DNA of 64,000 nucleotides from Calliphora vicina (GCF_958450345.1 NC_088784.1:45136278-45200277); one strand, 5' to 3'; shown: positions 9,480 through 21,530, counted from the stretch's first letter. Program-made: numbers and translations. Notes: generated by a model not told the origin, from the letters alone.

Positions 9480-11660
9480 GCGTTACTGAGAGGGAGAAAA
9501 CCTAAGTCTGTTGTCAAAAACCTATGTCGTGAGAATGTGTTAGTACATAGTTTTGATATTGTATTGGTGCCTTTTTAATTTTCACCAGACATTTAAATTT
9601 TTTATTTAAATTTTCTTCTATTTTCAATGCCAAAAATTGAAACTCTGTTCTATAAATTAAATTACACCACAAATAAAATTACTTGTCAAAAATTAATAAA
9701 AAATATTTTTTTTCGTTTGAGCAAAATTAACGTGTTTCGGCAAAAAAGTGTCCTGAAAAGTATTCAAAAAAAATGCCAAATATTGTGTAGAAGTGTAATA
9801 AAGTGGTTCGGCAAAGAATAATAACAAGAAGTGAAACACTGTCAAAAAAAACCTAAGTCGGTTGTCATAAAAACTATTTGAATGTATTGGTAACATTTTG
9901 TTTATATGTATTGGATTTCAAACCACTTTCACCACACTCCTCAAACACAGAGTTGTAAAAAGCGACCTTAAAAATTATAACAAAAATTTTATTACAATTA
10001 AATTTAAGAATTCAAACAAATCTCAAATTATTTAATTTATATTTGACCTGCAAATATTTTATAAATAGATTTTTTTGCTTATTATACCAAAATTTCTGCA
10101 AACATTAAATTTATTTGAATTTTTTATTAATTTTCAATACGAAATTTTACAAATGTGTTTTTTTCAGTTTTAATTTCAACCCCCAAAAATTTAATGTCAA
10201 AAAAATTAAAAAAAAATATTTTTCGTTTGTGCAAAATATGCATGTTTCGGTTACTTTAATGGTTTAAATTTGTGTAAAAAATAAAAGAATATTATGTTTT
10301 TATGAAAGAGTGTGTTAGAATTGCAATTTTCAAGAAAAAGTTTTGAAGTTAAATCTCTCTCTCAAGTGTGTTGAATTCACATACTATCCGTATGTGAGAA
10401 GAGAGAGAAGTTGTTGTTGTAGAAAAATTGAGAGGCTTCCCTTCTTGTTATTCTTTGTGGTTCGGTCTCTATTTAATCGGAAAATCGAAGTTAAAATTTC
10501 AAGTATTTGTATGTGTTTAATTCTCTCACAAGTATGTTGAATTCACATATCACAAGTACGTGTGAAGAGAGTAATTATTTTACTCTCAGTTTCGCCTCTA
10601 GTTGTACCCTATGCCAAGTAGTCCAACTCTCATTTTTTTTTAATTACTCTCTCACATATACGTGTAGCGTGTGAATTTGACATTTCCAGCGTTTATTTTG
10701 AACAAATGAAAGAATTTATTTTTTTTAATTTTTGACACTTAAATTTATTTGTGGTAGAATTCCAATTATAGAACAGTGCAAAGAATAACAAGAAGGGAAC
10801 TCTCATTTTTTCTACAACAACAACTTCTCTCTCTTCTCACATACAAATAGTATGTGAATTCAACACACTTGAGAGAGAGATTTAACTTCAAAACTTTTTC
10901 TTGAAAATTGCACAAAATTGCAATTCTAACACACACTTTCACCATAACATAATATTTTTATTATTTTTTTCCACAAATTTAAACCATTTAAATAACCGAA
11001 AGTGTATATTTTTCACAAACGAAAAAAAATATTTTTTTAATTTTTTTGACATTAATTTTTTGGGGTTGAAATAAAAACTATAAAAAACACATTTGTAAAA
11101 TTTGGTATTGGAAATTAATAAAAAAATTCAAATAAACTTAATTTTTGCAGAAATTATGGAAAAAAAGCGGAAAAATCTATTTATAAAACCTTTCCAGATC
11201 AAATATATTTCAAATAATTTGAGAATTGTTTGAACTTTTAAATTTAATTGTAATAAAATTTGGTATAATTTTTAAGGTCGCTTTTTTACAACTCTGTGTG
11301 TTTGAATAGTGTGGTGAAAGTGGTTTGAAAACCAATACATATAAATAAAATGTTACCAATACATTATTATAGTTAGGTTTTTTTGACAACCGACTTAGGT
11401 TTTTTTGACAGCGTTTCACTTCTTGTTATTATTCTTTGGAACAGAGTTTCAATTTTTGGTATTGAAAATCAAACAAATTGAAATTTAACACAATTTTATA
11501 TAACTCTGTAGGTCTGGTGAAAATTGAAAAGGCACCAACACATGTACATTTTTGTTACTAACACATGTTTAGAGTTAGGTACTTTTTCACTAACACATGT
11601 TTAGAGTTAGGTACTGCTGTCAAAGAGTTGGACTACTTGTTATACTTTGCCATTAACATT
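9480..11660. mobile_element. Compound foldback region (long inverted repeat, about 2 kb)
   Basis: The segment from about 9490 to 10460 recurs in inverse from about 10780 to 11560. Shared landmarks include GTGTTGAATTCACATACTAT, AAAGCGACCTTAAAAATTAT, ACCACTTTCACCACAC, AAACCTAAGTCGGTTGTC and AACTCTGTTCTATAA. The right end (AGAGTTGGACTACTTG at 11621) matches in inverse a copy in the middle (CAAGTAGTCCAACTCT at 10616), so at least two related TIR elements are nested or rearranged. Relatives lie at 34030-34361 and 38227-38300. There is no coding sequence; the open frames here are A/T-rich noise. Confidence 0.55.
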
Positions 11661-11689
11661 TAAAATAAAAGTGTTGTCAATACTGCATA

Positions 11690-12365
11690 TATAACAGTTC
11701 TAAGAATAAATCAAACGCCATTTGGAAATAACAATAACCCGAATATTAACGTGGAGTCTACAGACCAACCTAACTTCTAATTTTAGTCGACTTGAAGCTA
11801 CAGTAGTATCGGTTAACAATTTCACCAACTCTATGAGCAATATGATGCAAAAAATGCTTAAAATGCAATATTTGTTATTGCAAGCCATCTTAAATAAACC
11901 ATGAACTGTTTGAAAACATGTTTCTGGAATGCAAACGGCATACGCCAACACAAAAACGAACTCGAATATTTTTTAAGAAGTCAACAAAGTAAATTTTAAT
12001 AAAAGCAGGAATCAAACACTACTTAATGTGTAATCTTTGCGAAGATTATCTTCAAGCTAATACGGTCTGTCTTGAAGATTTTTATCGAAACGATTTCATT
12101 GATATACTCACTCCCTAGATTTTCAATTACAGAATGTCAATATAATAGATTTTTTAAATCACTAGGCCCCTGCTGGCGATTATAATGCTAAGCACACATT
12201 CTGGGGATCACGACTAATTACCCCTAAATGTCATGTTTTGTTTGATACAATTCCTAAAATGAGTTTGAATGTGATTTCGAGCGGCCAACCTACTTACTGG
12301 TCTACTGACCAACGGAAAATACCGGATCTTATTGATTTTAATATTTCTCACATACCATGGTGTTG
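11690..12365 (+). pseudogene. jockey-type LINE fragment: end of ORF1 and endonuclease
   Basis: ORF1 remnants end near 11904 (MSNMMQKMLKMQYLLLQAIL). ORF2 starts nearby with CFWNANGIRQHKNELEYFL, the conserved jockey-clade ORF2 start. After a gap the endonuclease continues with LAGDYNAKHTFWGS, LNVISSGQPTYWSTD and IPDLIDF. Stops and deletions interrupt it. The same family is present at 62040-64000 with the same motifs, so both derive from one lineage. It ends where an oppositely oriented RT fragment begins. Confidence 0.75.
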
Positions 12366-12369
12366 CTGT

Positions 12370-12990
12370 TATCATTCTTAATATTTTATTTTGGAATCAT
12401 TGATTTTTTCAATATTAGAAGCTGAGGCCGTGTCCCATAATAGAATTCCATAGCACCAAAAGTTGTACAGCAAAAGTTTACAATCTAAACTCAATTAGCC
12501 AGTAAATTTGCAGTAATTTTAACTTCTATTTGAGTCAATTTCGTATCTATATGCTTTATCCAGGTAAGACGTCGGTCTAGATGCAGATTTTGATATTTAA
12601 CTTAAGTTTGTTGAGTTATTATATGATTAATTATTAGGATTGGAGTGCACGATTCTCTACGCAATGTGAAAGTAAGATATATACATTTTTGCTCGTTTAT
12701 TTTTATTCTCCATTGTTTTAACCACCTTTCTATGTCGATTACATGGTCTTGTAAAAGTACAGATGTTTCTTGGGGGTTTTCATGAATGGCTAGAATAGCT
12801 GTGTAATCAGCAAATGTTAATGGGTCTATATGATTCTACTTTAGTGTGATCTTTTCCCGGCTTAGGTATCATTGTAAATAAAGAAAACTAAATCATTAAA
12901 AGTAAATAGGATTATTCTTAATGCGAAATTGAACGAAATTTTGACGAATCATTAACTATAGTAAAATTAATGTCTGTACAAAATTTCATT
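12370..12990 (-). pseudogene. jockey-type LINE fragment: reverse transcriptase, inverted
   Basis: On the minus strand, ALRIILF and PGKDHTKVES (matching 63700-63830), then after a deletion ADYTAILAIHENPQE, DIERWLKQWRIKINEQKC, and LDRRLTWIKHIDTKLTQ. This is the palm and thumb of a jockey RT. The catalytic box reads ADY where jockey elements have ADD, so a catalytic Asp is lost. There are several stops. Orientation is opposite to the adjoining endonuclease fragment. Confidence 0.75.
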
Positions 12991-13560
12991 AAGTTACAAT
13001 TATTTTTCTTTCTGTTATTGTAATTTTTTATTTTAGGATATATGGGAAGGACACGAATCCTTGAAATTTAAAGCGCCAAATTTTAGATATTATATTTTGC
13101 CAACATGTGTGACAAATTTCATTACTTTGCGATAACTCCTAGTTTTGAATTCTTCTTATATTTTCGCATTCTCTTTTTATACTCAGCCTTGTAAAGACTC
13201 TTTTTTATTTTCCAATAAAGATTTTCTTTATTAACTTGAACTATTAAATATCAAAATTAATAATAAAAAAAACATTTTTAGATGAAGCAAATAGTTTGAT
13301 TTAATTTAAAGATTATTTTCTTATTTTTAGCGTATGATTCACAAAAATGTTTTTTATTAATTTATTTTCTTTCTTTTAGAGCACATATTTCGAATTTTCG
13401 GACATATCTTAAAAAGCTTATATGTATTCTGAAACTACATTGAAAACACTTACTTACATTTTCGAACATAATATTGCATTGTCATCAGCATACAACATAC
13501 ATCAATCGAATTATAATTTTTTCTATTTGTACTTATTTTATAAGACAGTTACTCATTTAT
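12991..13560. other. Gene-free A/T-rich sequence downstream of PRADC1
   Basis: I see no coding sequence, TIR or tandem structure here. Its right part may include the PRADC1 transcript end. Confidence 0.4.
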
Positions 13561-13661
13561 TTACGTTTATTAATTTAAACAATTGTTTTACTTATGTATA
13601 AAACGTTAAGTCACTTTGGTTGTAAGCTTTAATTATTAAACAATTTTTATCGTTTTATTTT

Positions 13662-13956
13662 CTACCAACCTAACCAGGGAGGGTGATTTATTTTTGAAGG
13701 TGGGACAAACGTCAAATTCACTGGCAAGTTGATGCGAGCAAATGTTTTCTTTAATCGGCGCAAGGTATTCCGTATAACGACGCCATTGCTGCCAAGTAAG
13801 TATCCTGCTGGTATTTGAGCATCTCGATTTGTTTCGTCATGTATCATTTCAATATAATAATCAAATTCATTTGATTCACTATTAAACTCTGTAATGATAG
13901 CAGCGGTTGCTCCAGCATTTTCAGCATTGATAGTTTTTGTTAAAAATGAACATTGC
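13662..13956 (-). CDS. PRADC1: PRADC1 homologue, exon 3 (rest of PA domain, C-terminus)
   Basis: Last coding exon, residues about 111-208, opening after a good acceptor (CTCTTTCAG at 13957-13965) with QCSFLTKTINAENAGATAA. It continues through IEMIHDETN, RDAQIPAGYLLGSNGVVIR and NLPVNLTFVPP to a C-terminus PPWLGW and a TAG at 13662. Each block aligns with human PRADC1 (GGCSFLSKT, VEMIQDSTQ, DIPALFLLGRDG, IPVNVT, PPWTFW), so orthology is very likely. NLT is a probable N-glycosylation site equivalent to NVT in the human protein. With exons 1 and 2 the frame is 627 nt including the stop (208 aa; human 188). AATAAA motifs on the minus strand lie just after the stop (13654-13659) and near 13557-13570, so the 3' UTR is probably short. 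The first ATG of this exon is internal, not a start. Confidence 0.95.
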
Positions 13957-14016
13957 CTGAAAGAGATGATGGATAATTTATAACAATAATGTATTTAAGG
14001 ATAATATACATACATA

Positions 14017-14044
14017 CACATCTGCTCAAAATAATAGATACACC
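14017..14044 (+). repeat. Left 28-bp TIR of the intact Tc1 element
   Basis: Begins CACATCTGCTCAAAATAATA and is identical to the inverse of 15644-15671. It is preceded by the TA target site. Confidence 0.95.
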
Positions 14045-14312
14045 AAAATTTATTTTTTAAAAACGAAAAAAAATAATGGTATATTGTAAAATTATAAAAA
14101 AAATTCAGTCGATTTTTATTTATAGTTAAAAGGAGAGTAAAAAACAAAAACAAAATATTTCATAATTAATAATAAATATTATAAAGCAAATTAAATTTCT
14201 TAAATTTCGAAAAATTTGGTGCTCATAATAATAGATACATTTTTAAAAATTCTTATTAAACAAAAGCTAATAAATTTTATCTTAAAAAAATTAGTTTATT
14301 ATTAAAGTAAAG

Positions 14313-15326
14313 CTAGTATCCAGTATATCCACCTTTGTTTTGTAAAACTTTCTCCACTCTTCTGGGCATACTGGATATCAAGTTCTGACACTTCTCCAAT
14401 GGAATCTCGTACCATATTTTTTGCGTTTTCTCCCATAAATCGTCTTTATTTTTGAAAATTTCCTTCGAAAGCCTTATCTTTAATTCACTCCACAAGTTTT
14501 CTATTGGGTTTAAATCAGGGGATTGGCTGGGCCAGCTTAAAACAGGTACGTTATTCTCCAAGAGCCAGTTTTTAACTAATCTTGAACTATGTTTTGGGTC
14601 GTTGTCCTGCTGGAATGTCCATATTAATGGCATATTTTCCGATGCATATGGAAGCATTACGTTTTCCAATATGTCTCTATACCCACTAGCATTCATGGTA
14701 TCTTCTATTCGGAATATCGGACCAACACCATTCCATGAAAAGCAACCCCAAACCATTATGTTTCCCCCGCCATGTTTTACCGTCTTTTTTGTAAATTTAA
14801 CGTGGAATTCTTTTCCTTTTGGTCGGCGTACATTTCTTTGGCAGTCGTTTCCAAACAAATTTATTTTTGTTTCGTCGCTCCATAAAATATTTCTCCATTT
14901 TTTTTCGCCTTCACACCCGGACCATTGTAAGTGCTCTTTAGCAAATTCTAATCTTGTCTTGATATTTTTTTGGCGCATTAGTGGCACTTTTCTGGCAATT
15001 CTTCCCGGCAATTTAGCTTGTAAAAGACGACGACGAACTGTTTGTGGACTGATTTCGTTACATAGCTCCGCAGAAATAGCTTTCGATGATATGAAAGGGT
15101 CTTTTTTAACCATAAGGACGATCCGCCTATCTGTTTCTGGACTGGTTTTCTTTGGTCTACCGCGAGTTTCTCTTTTTTGTTTTTTAGATAAAGCATTTTG
15201 GACAAAATGTAAAGATCTTCCTATGCTCTTTGCTATTTCCCGTAATGATGTTCCTTGATTTCTCATCGTTTGAACAATTTTTTTCTCATCTTCGGTACAA
15301 TGATGATTTCGTCCCATTTTCTTCAA
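14313..15326 (-). CDS. Tc1-family transposase, full-length DD34E
   Basis: A 337-residue cut-and-paste transposase that would bind the element's TIRs, excise it and insert it at TA. The N-terminal half holds two helix-turn-helix regions (about residues 8-48 and 65-115) joined by an AT-hook-like GRPKK at 56-60. The catalytic triad is complete: D151 in WSDETKINLFG, D241 in QQDNDPKH and E276 in SPDLNPIENLW, with exactly 34 residues between the second Asp and Glu. A glycine-rich HGGGNIMVWGCF lies between the first two. Length is normal for Tc1 (about 340). Translation may begin at M1 or at M4 (MGRNHH). No frameshift or stop was seen, so this copy could be functional. A 268-codon frame on the opposite strand is a shadow. 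Confidence 0.95.
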   Translation of the reverse strand: MKKMGRNHHCTEDEKKIVQTMRNQGTSLREIAKSIGRSLHFVQNALSKKQKRETRGRPKKTSPETDRRIVLMVKKDPFISSKAISAELCNEISPQTVRRRLLQAKLPGRIARKVPLMRQKNIKTRLEFAKEHLQWSGCEGEKKWRNILWSDETKINLFGNDCQRNVRRPKGKEFHVKFTKKTVKHGGGNIMVWGCFSWNGVGPIFRIEDTMNASGYRDILENVMLPYASENMPLIWTFQQDNDPKHSSRLVKNWLLENNVPVLSWPSQSPDLNPIENLWSELKIRLSKEIFKNKDDLWEKTQKIWYEIPLEKCQNLISSMPRRVEKVLQNKGGYTGY

Positions 15327-15643
15327 AAGAGTCCTATTTTTTATAAAATTGTTGCTAAAATTTAAATTATACTTACTGTTTCACGTAAATAGGAACAAAA
15401 AATTGCACAAAAAAAAAATTGTATATAAACAAATTACAAATTACTGATGTGTATCTATTTTTATGAGCAAATAATTTTTTGTAATTCAAATAAATTCGTT
15501 TTTAAAAATCAACATGAAAGCAAATAGTTGCCAGATTTTTGACTGACATGACATTGCCAGATAGAAATTTTAATAATATGATGTATTCTTAACGCTTGCG
15601 AGGAAATTTTCAATGTTACCGCCATTTAAATTTTTTCCAATTA

Positions 15644-15671
15644 GGTGTATCTATTATTTTGAGCAGATGTG
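15644..15671 (-). repeat. Right 28-bp TIR of the intact Tc1 element
   Basis: Ends TATTTTGAGCAGATGTG and is followed by TA. No mismatch to the left TIR. Confidence 0.95.
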
Positions 15672-15794
15672 TATGTATCTACATACATACATACATACAT
15701 ATATATAATGGATTATAATTATATTCTTAAATGAAATGAAAGGTTTCGCACTTCGCTATTGAGAGAGATTTTCAGTGAATCCGAACATGTGCAC

Positions 15795-16686
15795 TAGGGT
15801 GGGCCGATTTTTATGGAATAAAATTTGTCGATATTGTGCCATCGATTTTTCGATAGCTACCTAGGAAATACCATGATTCAAAAATATTTTTGAAGTTTAT
15901 TGGAATTATTTGAAATTACATTTTGTAAACAATAAAAACTCGTTGCCACATATGGAAAATGGAAATAACATTTAAGAATTGTTTAAGTTTAATGTGTAAT
16001 TTATGTTAATGCTTAAAAGATACATACATATTTAATTAAATTATTTGTTTCTTTTGTAAATTTTGTTAACCACCCAGATTTTGTCAAATAAAAAATAAGT
16101 GAACAGTGAAACGAAATTTCACCGAATCTTGCTGTCAGCTTTTTTGAGCCAAACTGAGGAAATATTCTTGGTCAATTCGCAGACGAATATTATGATGTGT
16201 CATCCCTCAGTCTTCGCCGGATTTAACAATATTATAAAAAAATACAAAATCTTATATCTTTATTCATTATGAAAACTAAATATAAGTTTCATTTTGAATC
16301 TTGATGCAGTATTGCAAACAGATACTACTGTTGAAAAAGAAAAAAAATTGATTTCTTCCCTTCCGTAACTTTTTCAAATGACACAAATAGTTTTTTCTTT
16401 TATAATTATTTCAAAAACGAATTTCTTTAGTTAAAATTTTCTGTTTTATTTTTTTTTACTTAAACAAAAAATGGTATTTTAAAATGAATATGGTATCTCG
16501 ATTTTTCATAATTCCAGTAAACGTTAATATGGCGAATAAAAGTGAAAGTGAGACTATATTCTATTTATCTTTCATGAGTAAACCTACTAAAAAATCTTAA
16601 AAATAAACGTTTAGAAAAAGTAAATTTTTTGATTTTTTCTGAAATTTAATTTTTTTGATATGTTGAAAAATCGATGGCACAACCTA
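15795..16686. mobile_element. hAT-like non-autonomous element, TSD ATGTGCAC
   Basis: Ends are TAGGGTGGGCC and GGCACAACCTA (imperfect TIR), flanked by the exact 8-bp duplication ATGTGCAC (15787-15794, 16687-16694). A subterminal GTGCCATCGATTTTT motif occurs near both ends and also inside the element at 54585. 892 bp, no coding sequence. Confidence 0.8.
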
Positions 16687-16977
16687 ATGTGCACTTTAGA
16701 AGTATTAATAAAAACATTGTCACTTTTTAAAAATAACTTTAAAATAAGCTTTTTATTATTTTGCAACATAGTCAAAATTAAAGTATGTTTTAAATTGCAC
16801 CGACTTTAGCTGGGTGTCACCTAGGGATGCCAGATTCAGATACGCAAAAAGCTGGACATTAAGCTTTAAAAAGCTGGACAAATCAAAAAAAAACTGGACA
16901 TTAAAAAAATTAATTTTTTTAAAATTAATTTTTTTTAATTATAATTTTTATTCATTGTATTCAACATATATGTACAT

Positions 16978-19900
16978 TAGAGTGGGTCAATTTGTATGGA
17001 GCCAAAAAAAATGCAACAATCGGTTATCAAAATCGTAATCTACGATGCATTCTAAGAATGTTTGCCGAAGAAACCATGGGTCTAAAACAGAGGTTCGCAA
17101 AAATAAATCTCTCACCAATACACTTACTCTCACCAACACATTCAATTCTTTATTTTATTCACACAAATACAAAAACTGAAAAAATAAAGAAAAAGTCATA
17201 CAACAGTGCTCGTGCGTATTCCTAGTTGTCTCGTTGAGTGGACAACGACTACTAAAATGTAAGAGCATAAGAATACGTGTGATTTTATTTTCCACAATTG
17301 TGGTATGGGCTGCGCATGTCTGGTCTAAAATCAAAACCGAGCTTACCATTTTTAACGCGAAAATTTTTGGGTCACAGTGGGGGAAATGGAAAATAAAAAA
17401 AGGTGCAAATAAACTTGTAAGTTCTAAACCGATAATCCGATTTTAATAAAATTTCCCAAAGCTATAGTGGAGGTGTTGCTAGGCTTACGTTTTGAATTTG
17501 GACTTTCAACACTAAGGTGGGGCGGAGTCTCAATAACAGCGTTGCCGCTTTGGTCCAATTGGACCAAAATTGGTAGTTTCAAGTTAACAAATTGACTTTT
17601 GGTAGTTTGGTTGGTTTGTTCCGATATTTGTCGTATTTTGGTAGGCTACGATATTTTTGAATACATAAGTATTTTTAAGAACAAAATAAAATAATAAAAC
17701 TACATATTTGCAAAATATGAAGATAGCATTTTCTTAAATATTTAGTTAAGTCAGGTAAATGTGTATTTATTTAGTAGTGTTGAGTTCAAAAAATGCCAAA
17801 GGGCTCTCAAAACTTTTATTTTCTAATAATATGTGTTAAACTCTGCTTCAATATTTCAGTTTCATCTGACACTTTAAATATCCATTAAGGAAATTAGGAC
17901 GCGTAATTTATTTCTATATGAAACTTATTTGTATTGAATTTTTTCGGGATACCAACACTTTTAGGATTTTTATGCTCGTTTAAGTAATTTTCGGAAGAGG
18001 GCCTTATATGGGAGCTATGGTCAATTATGAATTGAATTTTTAGGTGTAATTTATTTGTAAAAATGTTATTTAATATCTATATAAATCAAGCATTTATGAC
18101 GGATAATGTCTTATTTCTGGAGGACATTTATATGGGGGCTATGTGAAATACATGGACAGCCAGCCAGACAAACGTACGGAAGGACATCGTTAAATCGACT
18201 CGAAAATAAAATCTCGAAAACTGAACGATTTTAACATATTTATGATTGTAGTGTTATTAAATAACTTTCTTCCTCTGGGTAATTTAATAGCAGCAATAAT
18301 ATAATTTTAAGTTAACTATTAATTTTGAAACGAATCCATATAGCATTTCTAAAATATTTTAAATTTGGTAGATTTTGGTAGTTTTTAATTAGAAATTTTG
18401 TAGGAAAAATATTTTATGAGTGAGTGGCAACTCTGCTCAAGAACCTAAATTGGAGTGTCTCGGGTATATTACAAATTAAAAATGATGCAAAATGTTTGTT
18501 CTCTATCCGATTTGAAATATTTGTGTATATATGGAATCTACTAGAAGAAATAATAGAAAAAATATTACCATAACATTATTTTATCTTTTATAGTTTACGA
18601 GATATTCACCATTGAAAATTAAAATTTTATGTTTTTTACTTACCTTGGTCTGTGTTTTTGCAAATTACGGATCCAAATCTCTCCCGATTTTTTCAAATAT
18701 ATATCGTTTAATTAACAATATGTTTATCAAAATCGATACCAATCAAAAGGTATGTGCACTTAAATTAAAAAAAATTAAAAAGTTGTTTTTTCGCAATTTT
18801 TTTCGAAAACAAAACAAAATAAATAATGCGTTTATATTTTTCTCAACGGTAAGCTTTTGGGAAGTACTATAGAAGAAAAATAATTTCAATACTTGTATAA
18901 CTGCGTGGTCAAGAGGCTTCCGAAATAGACATATTTTTTATCTAAATTTTAAATTTATGCCAAATTTTCTCTAATCGCATAGCTGCTTTCAAAAAATTAA
19001 AACCTCTTTTATAAGCCCCAATATGTTCTTAAATATTATGCAAAGGCAAAAATCTAAAAAATACCATTTTTGGGATTTTTTAAACGTTATTTTGGGAATT
19101 GTTGGATTGTCAATAACATTCACAAATTTCTTTTTCACTTTTGCATTTTGATCAACATATTTTATATAAGCGTAAAATTTCACTGCCTTGGCGACTACTG
19201 CATTACCAAGCATCGGAGAACACTGCAATAGCTATTTATTGCGTTGTATGTATTTTAAAGCCATTAATGAGACTAGTGGAAAAGATAAGTTATACATATT
19301 ATATATTAACGTATAAGAAATTGTGTATTCTTTTCAAAAATGTATAAAATGTATAAAAATTAAAAAATTGATAGAAGACTTTTTGCCGAAATATGGGAAT
19401 AAACAAATTTTGAGAATCCCAAAAATGGCATTTTTTATATTTTTGACTCTGTTGGCGGTACCGAGATCCGGGCTATAAATTCCATTCGCAAAATATTTAA
19501 GAAAATATTGAAGCATATAAAAGTGGTTTTCATTTTTTGAAAGCAGCTATGCGATTAGAGAAAATTTGGCATAAATTTAAAATTTGAATAAAAAATAGGT
19601 CTACTTCGGAAGGCTCTTGACCACGCACTTATACAAGTATTGAAATTATTTTTCTTCTATAGTACTTCCCAAAATCTTACCGTTGAGAAAAATGTCGCAT
19701 TATTTATTTTGTTTTTATTTTCTGTATAACTAAAGATTAATGTAAGTACTTTTTTTTCCAAAAAAAAATGGGAACAAAATACTTTTTCAAATTGTTTTAA
19801 TTTAAGTGCACATAACTTTTGACTTGGTATCGATTTTGAAATAATTTTTTCCTTATAATACTAATAAATTAGTTGTTAATTAAAAAATATATAATTGAAA

Positions 19901-20620
19901 AAAATCGGGAGAGATTTGGATCCGCTTTTTGCAAAAATACAGACCAAGGTAGGTAAAAAACATACAAATTTAAATTTCAATGGTGAATATCTCGTAAACT
20001 ATAAAAGATAAAATATAGTTATAGTACTACGTTTTGTAGCTCTCTTCTTGATTCTACATATGTACAAATCTTTCAAATCGGATAGAGAACAAAAATTTGG
20101 CATCATTTTTAATTTTTAATATACCAATTTTGGGCCTTGAGGCTCCGCCCCACCTTATGTTGAAAGTCCGAATTTAAAACTTAAGCTCAGTAACAATTCC
20201 TCTATAGTCGTGAGAAATTTTATTAAAATCGGATTATCGGTTTGGAACTTACAAATTTATTTGCACCTTTTTTATTTTTCATTTCTCCCACTGTGACCCA
20301 AAAGATCGGTTTTAGGTTCTCGCACAACCACAATATGAGATTTTGTGACCATCCTCGGGTGAAGTTCATTGTTACTCTTCTTTTTTTCCTTTCTTTCCTT
20401 TTAAAAAAGCCCAAACATAGTCAAGTTTCTTAAAAGGCTCAATAAAATGTTAGCATATTTAAACAAAAATATTAAATACGAAAGGAAAATTTTCGCGTTA
20501 AAAATGGGAAGCTCCATTTCGATTTTAGACCCATGGTTTCTTCGGCAAAACTTCTTAGAATTCATCGTAGATTACGAAATTGATAACAGCTTTGTCGGAA
20601 AAAAAAATTTACCCACTCTA
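16978..20620. mobile_element. Palindromic foldback-like element (TAGAGTGGGT ends), TSD ATGTACAT
   Basis: The two halves are inverse copies: CCGAAGAAACCATGGGTCTA near 17066 and its complement near 20525; ATCGGATAGAGAAC near 20082 and its inverse near 18500; TAGCTGCTTTCAAAAAATTA near 18980 and its inverse near 19545. The ends TAGAGTGGGT/ACCCACTCTA are flanked by ATGTACAT on each side (16970-16977, 20621-20628). That sequence is itself palindromic, so the duplication is slightly less secure. The left arm carries a nested 0.9-kb hAT-like element. No transposase. Confidence 0.7.
17537..18435 (+). mobile_element. hAT-like element, CAGCGTTGCC family, copy A
   Basis: Starts CAGCGTTGCCGCTTTGG and ends GAGTGGCAACTCTG. 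The flanks CTCAATAA and CTCAAGAA form an 8-bp duplication with one mismatch. The inverse right arm of the host palindrome lacks this segment, which confirms the insertion. 899 bp with no transposase. Other copies: 24774-25278, the relic at 21640-23925, and an isolated end at 27676-27714. Confidence 0.8.
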
Positions 20621-21055
20621 ATGTACATATATTAGAGTTAATTTCAAAAATTTGATTTGCGGGTTCATAATTTTTCTGAAGGTTTTTGCGTATATAAAAA
20701 TAATGGCGTCCTTTTTTTTGTAAAATTTTCACTTTTGAGCACATTTTTCTGTAGAGCAAAAATGGTTGAATATATTGCAAATCTGATTTCACCAATGGAT
20801 TCTGCATCAAAAATTAATAGAATTGATGTTTTTTGAATCCTTGAAAATAGTTCCACTAACCCACAACAGGGGGCGCAAATCTCATAAAAAAAATTAAAAA
20901 AAGGATTTTTGATTTTTTAAAAGTAAGTAAATTTTCAGTTATGGATATTGTTGAAAATTTCTATTTAATTGGACAAATTCAATTTTAGCTTGAAACTGGA
21001 CAGGCATCATAAAAGCTGGACAATGCAGCCAAGTCCAGCCCGGCTGGCAACTCTA

Positions 21056-21530
21056 CATAGGAAGCTGAAATTTGGCATACTTTAAGTACTTTATCTGCGA
21101 AAGATCGTAACGGAGCCAGATTTTTGATTTTCGGTCTATGGACGGAAAGCGGGGCTATTGATTTTGGCCATAAACCTCCCTATATAATTACTTATTTTTT
21201 GTAGGGAATTTTTATATTTTCGGGCTGTGAGAGGAACGGTATGGTCATATAACTCACTGAGGGTAAAAAAATCAGAGTGTAATTTTCCCTTTTTAAATTT
21301 TCCTTACTATTTTTGGTAAGGCGATTTTACAACTTTCTGAAGCTATCTGATGACATAGAAAGCTGAAATTTGTTATACTTAAAGTACTTTCTCTGCGGAA
21401 GATCGTAACGTAGACAGATTTTGGATTTTTCTATCTATGGACGGCAAGCGGGGCTATTGATTTTGGCCATAAACCTCCCTATATAATTATTTACTTTTTG
21501 TAGGGAATATTTATATTTTCTGGATTTTTA
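21056..21530 (+). repeat. Direct repeat, two copies offset by about 296 bp
   Basis: ACATAGGAAGCTGAAATTTG.. AAGTACTTTATCTGCG.. GATCGTAACG.. CTATGGACGG.. CGGGGCTATTGATTTTGGCC.. CTCCCTATATAATTA occurs at 21056-21240 and again at 21352-21530, with about 90% agreement by eye. No gene is visible. Confidence 0.7.

Larger units (their letters stand above)
14017..15671 (-). mobile_element. Tc1-family transposon, apparently complete (1655 bp)
   Basis: The ends are perfect 28-bp inverted repeats (14017-14044 and 15644-15671) starting CACATCTGCTC, flanked by TA on both sides (14015-14016, 15672-15673). A second, related motif (AATAGATACA type) lies about 200 bp inside each end (14221-14240 and 15450-15468). 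This gives the IR/DR arrangement of many Tc1 elements, in which transposase binds both outer and inner sites. The transposase between them is uninterrupted. It is inserted 61 bp inside PRADC1 intron 2 from the exon 3 acceptor. Confidence 0.95.
16822..21055. mobile_element. hAT-like element (TAGGGATGCCAG ends), interrupted by a palindromic element
   Basis: The left end TAGGGATGCCAGATTCAG and the right end GGCTGGCAACTCTA match, in inverse orientation, the ends of the element at 54585-56049. Both have repeated AAGCTGGACA/GTCCAGC motifs near the ends. No target duplication is visible at this copy. The interior is largely replaced by the palindromic insertion 16978-20620. Bases 20640-20930 are remaining interior without a recognisable frame. 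Confidence 0.6.

Noticed and set aside
13662..13847. Stand-alone 61-residue gene
   Set aside because: It is the end of PRADC1 exon 3; its ATG is internal and the open frame continues upstream to a splice acceptor.
14452..15258. 268-codon plus-strand frame
   Set aside because: Antisense shadow of the intact Tc1 transposase.
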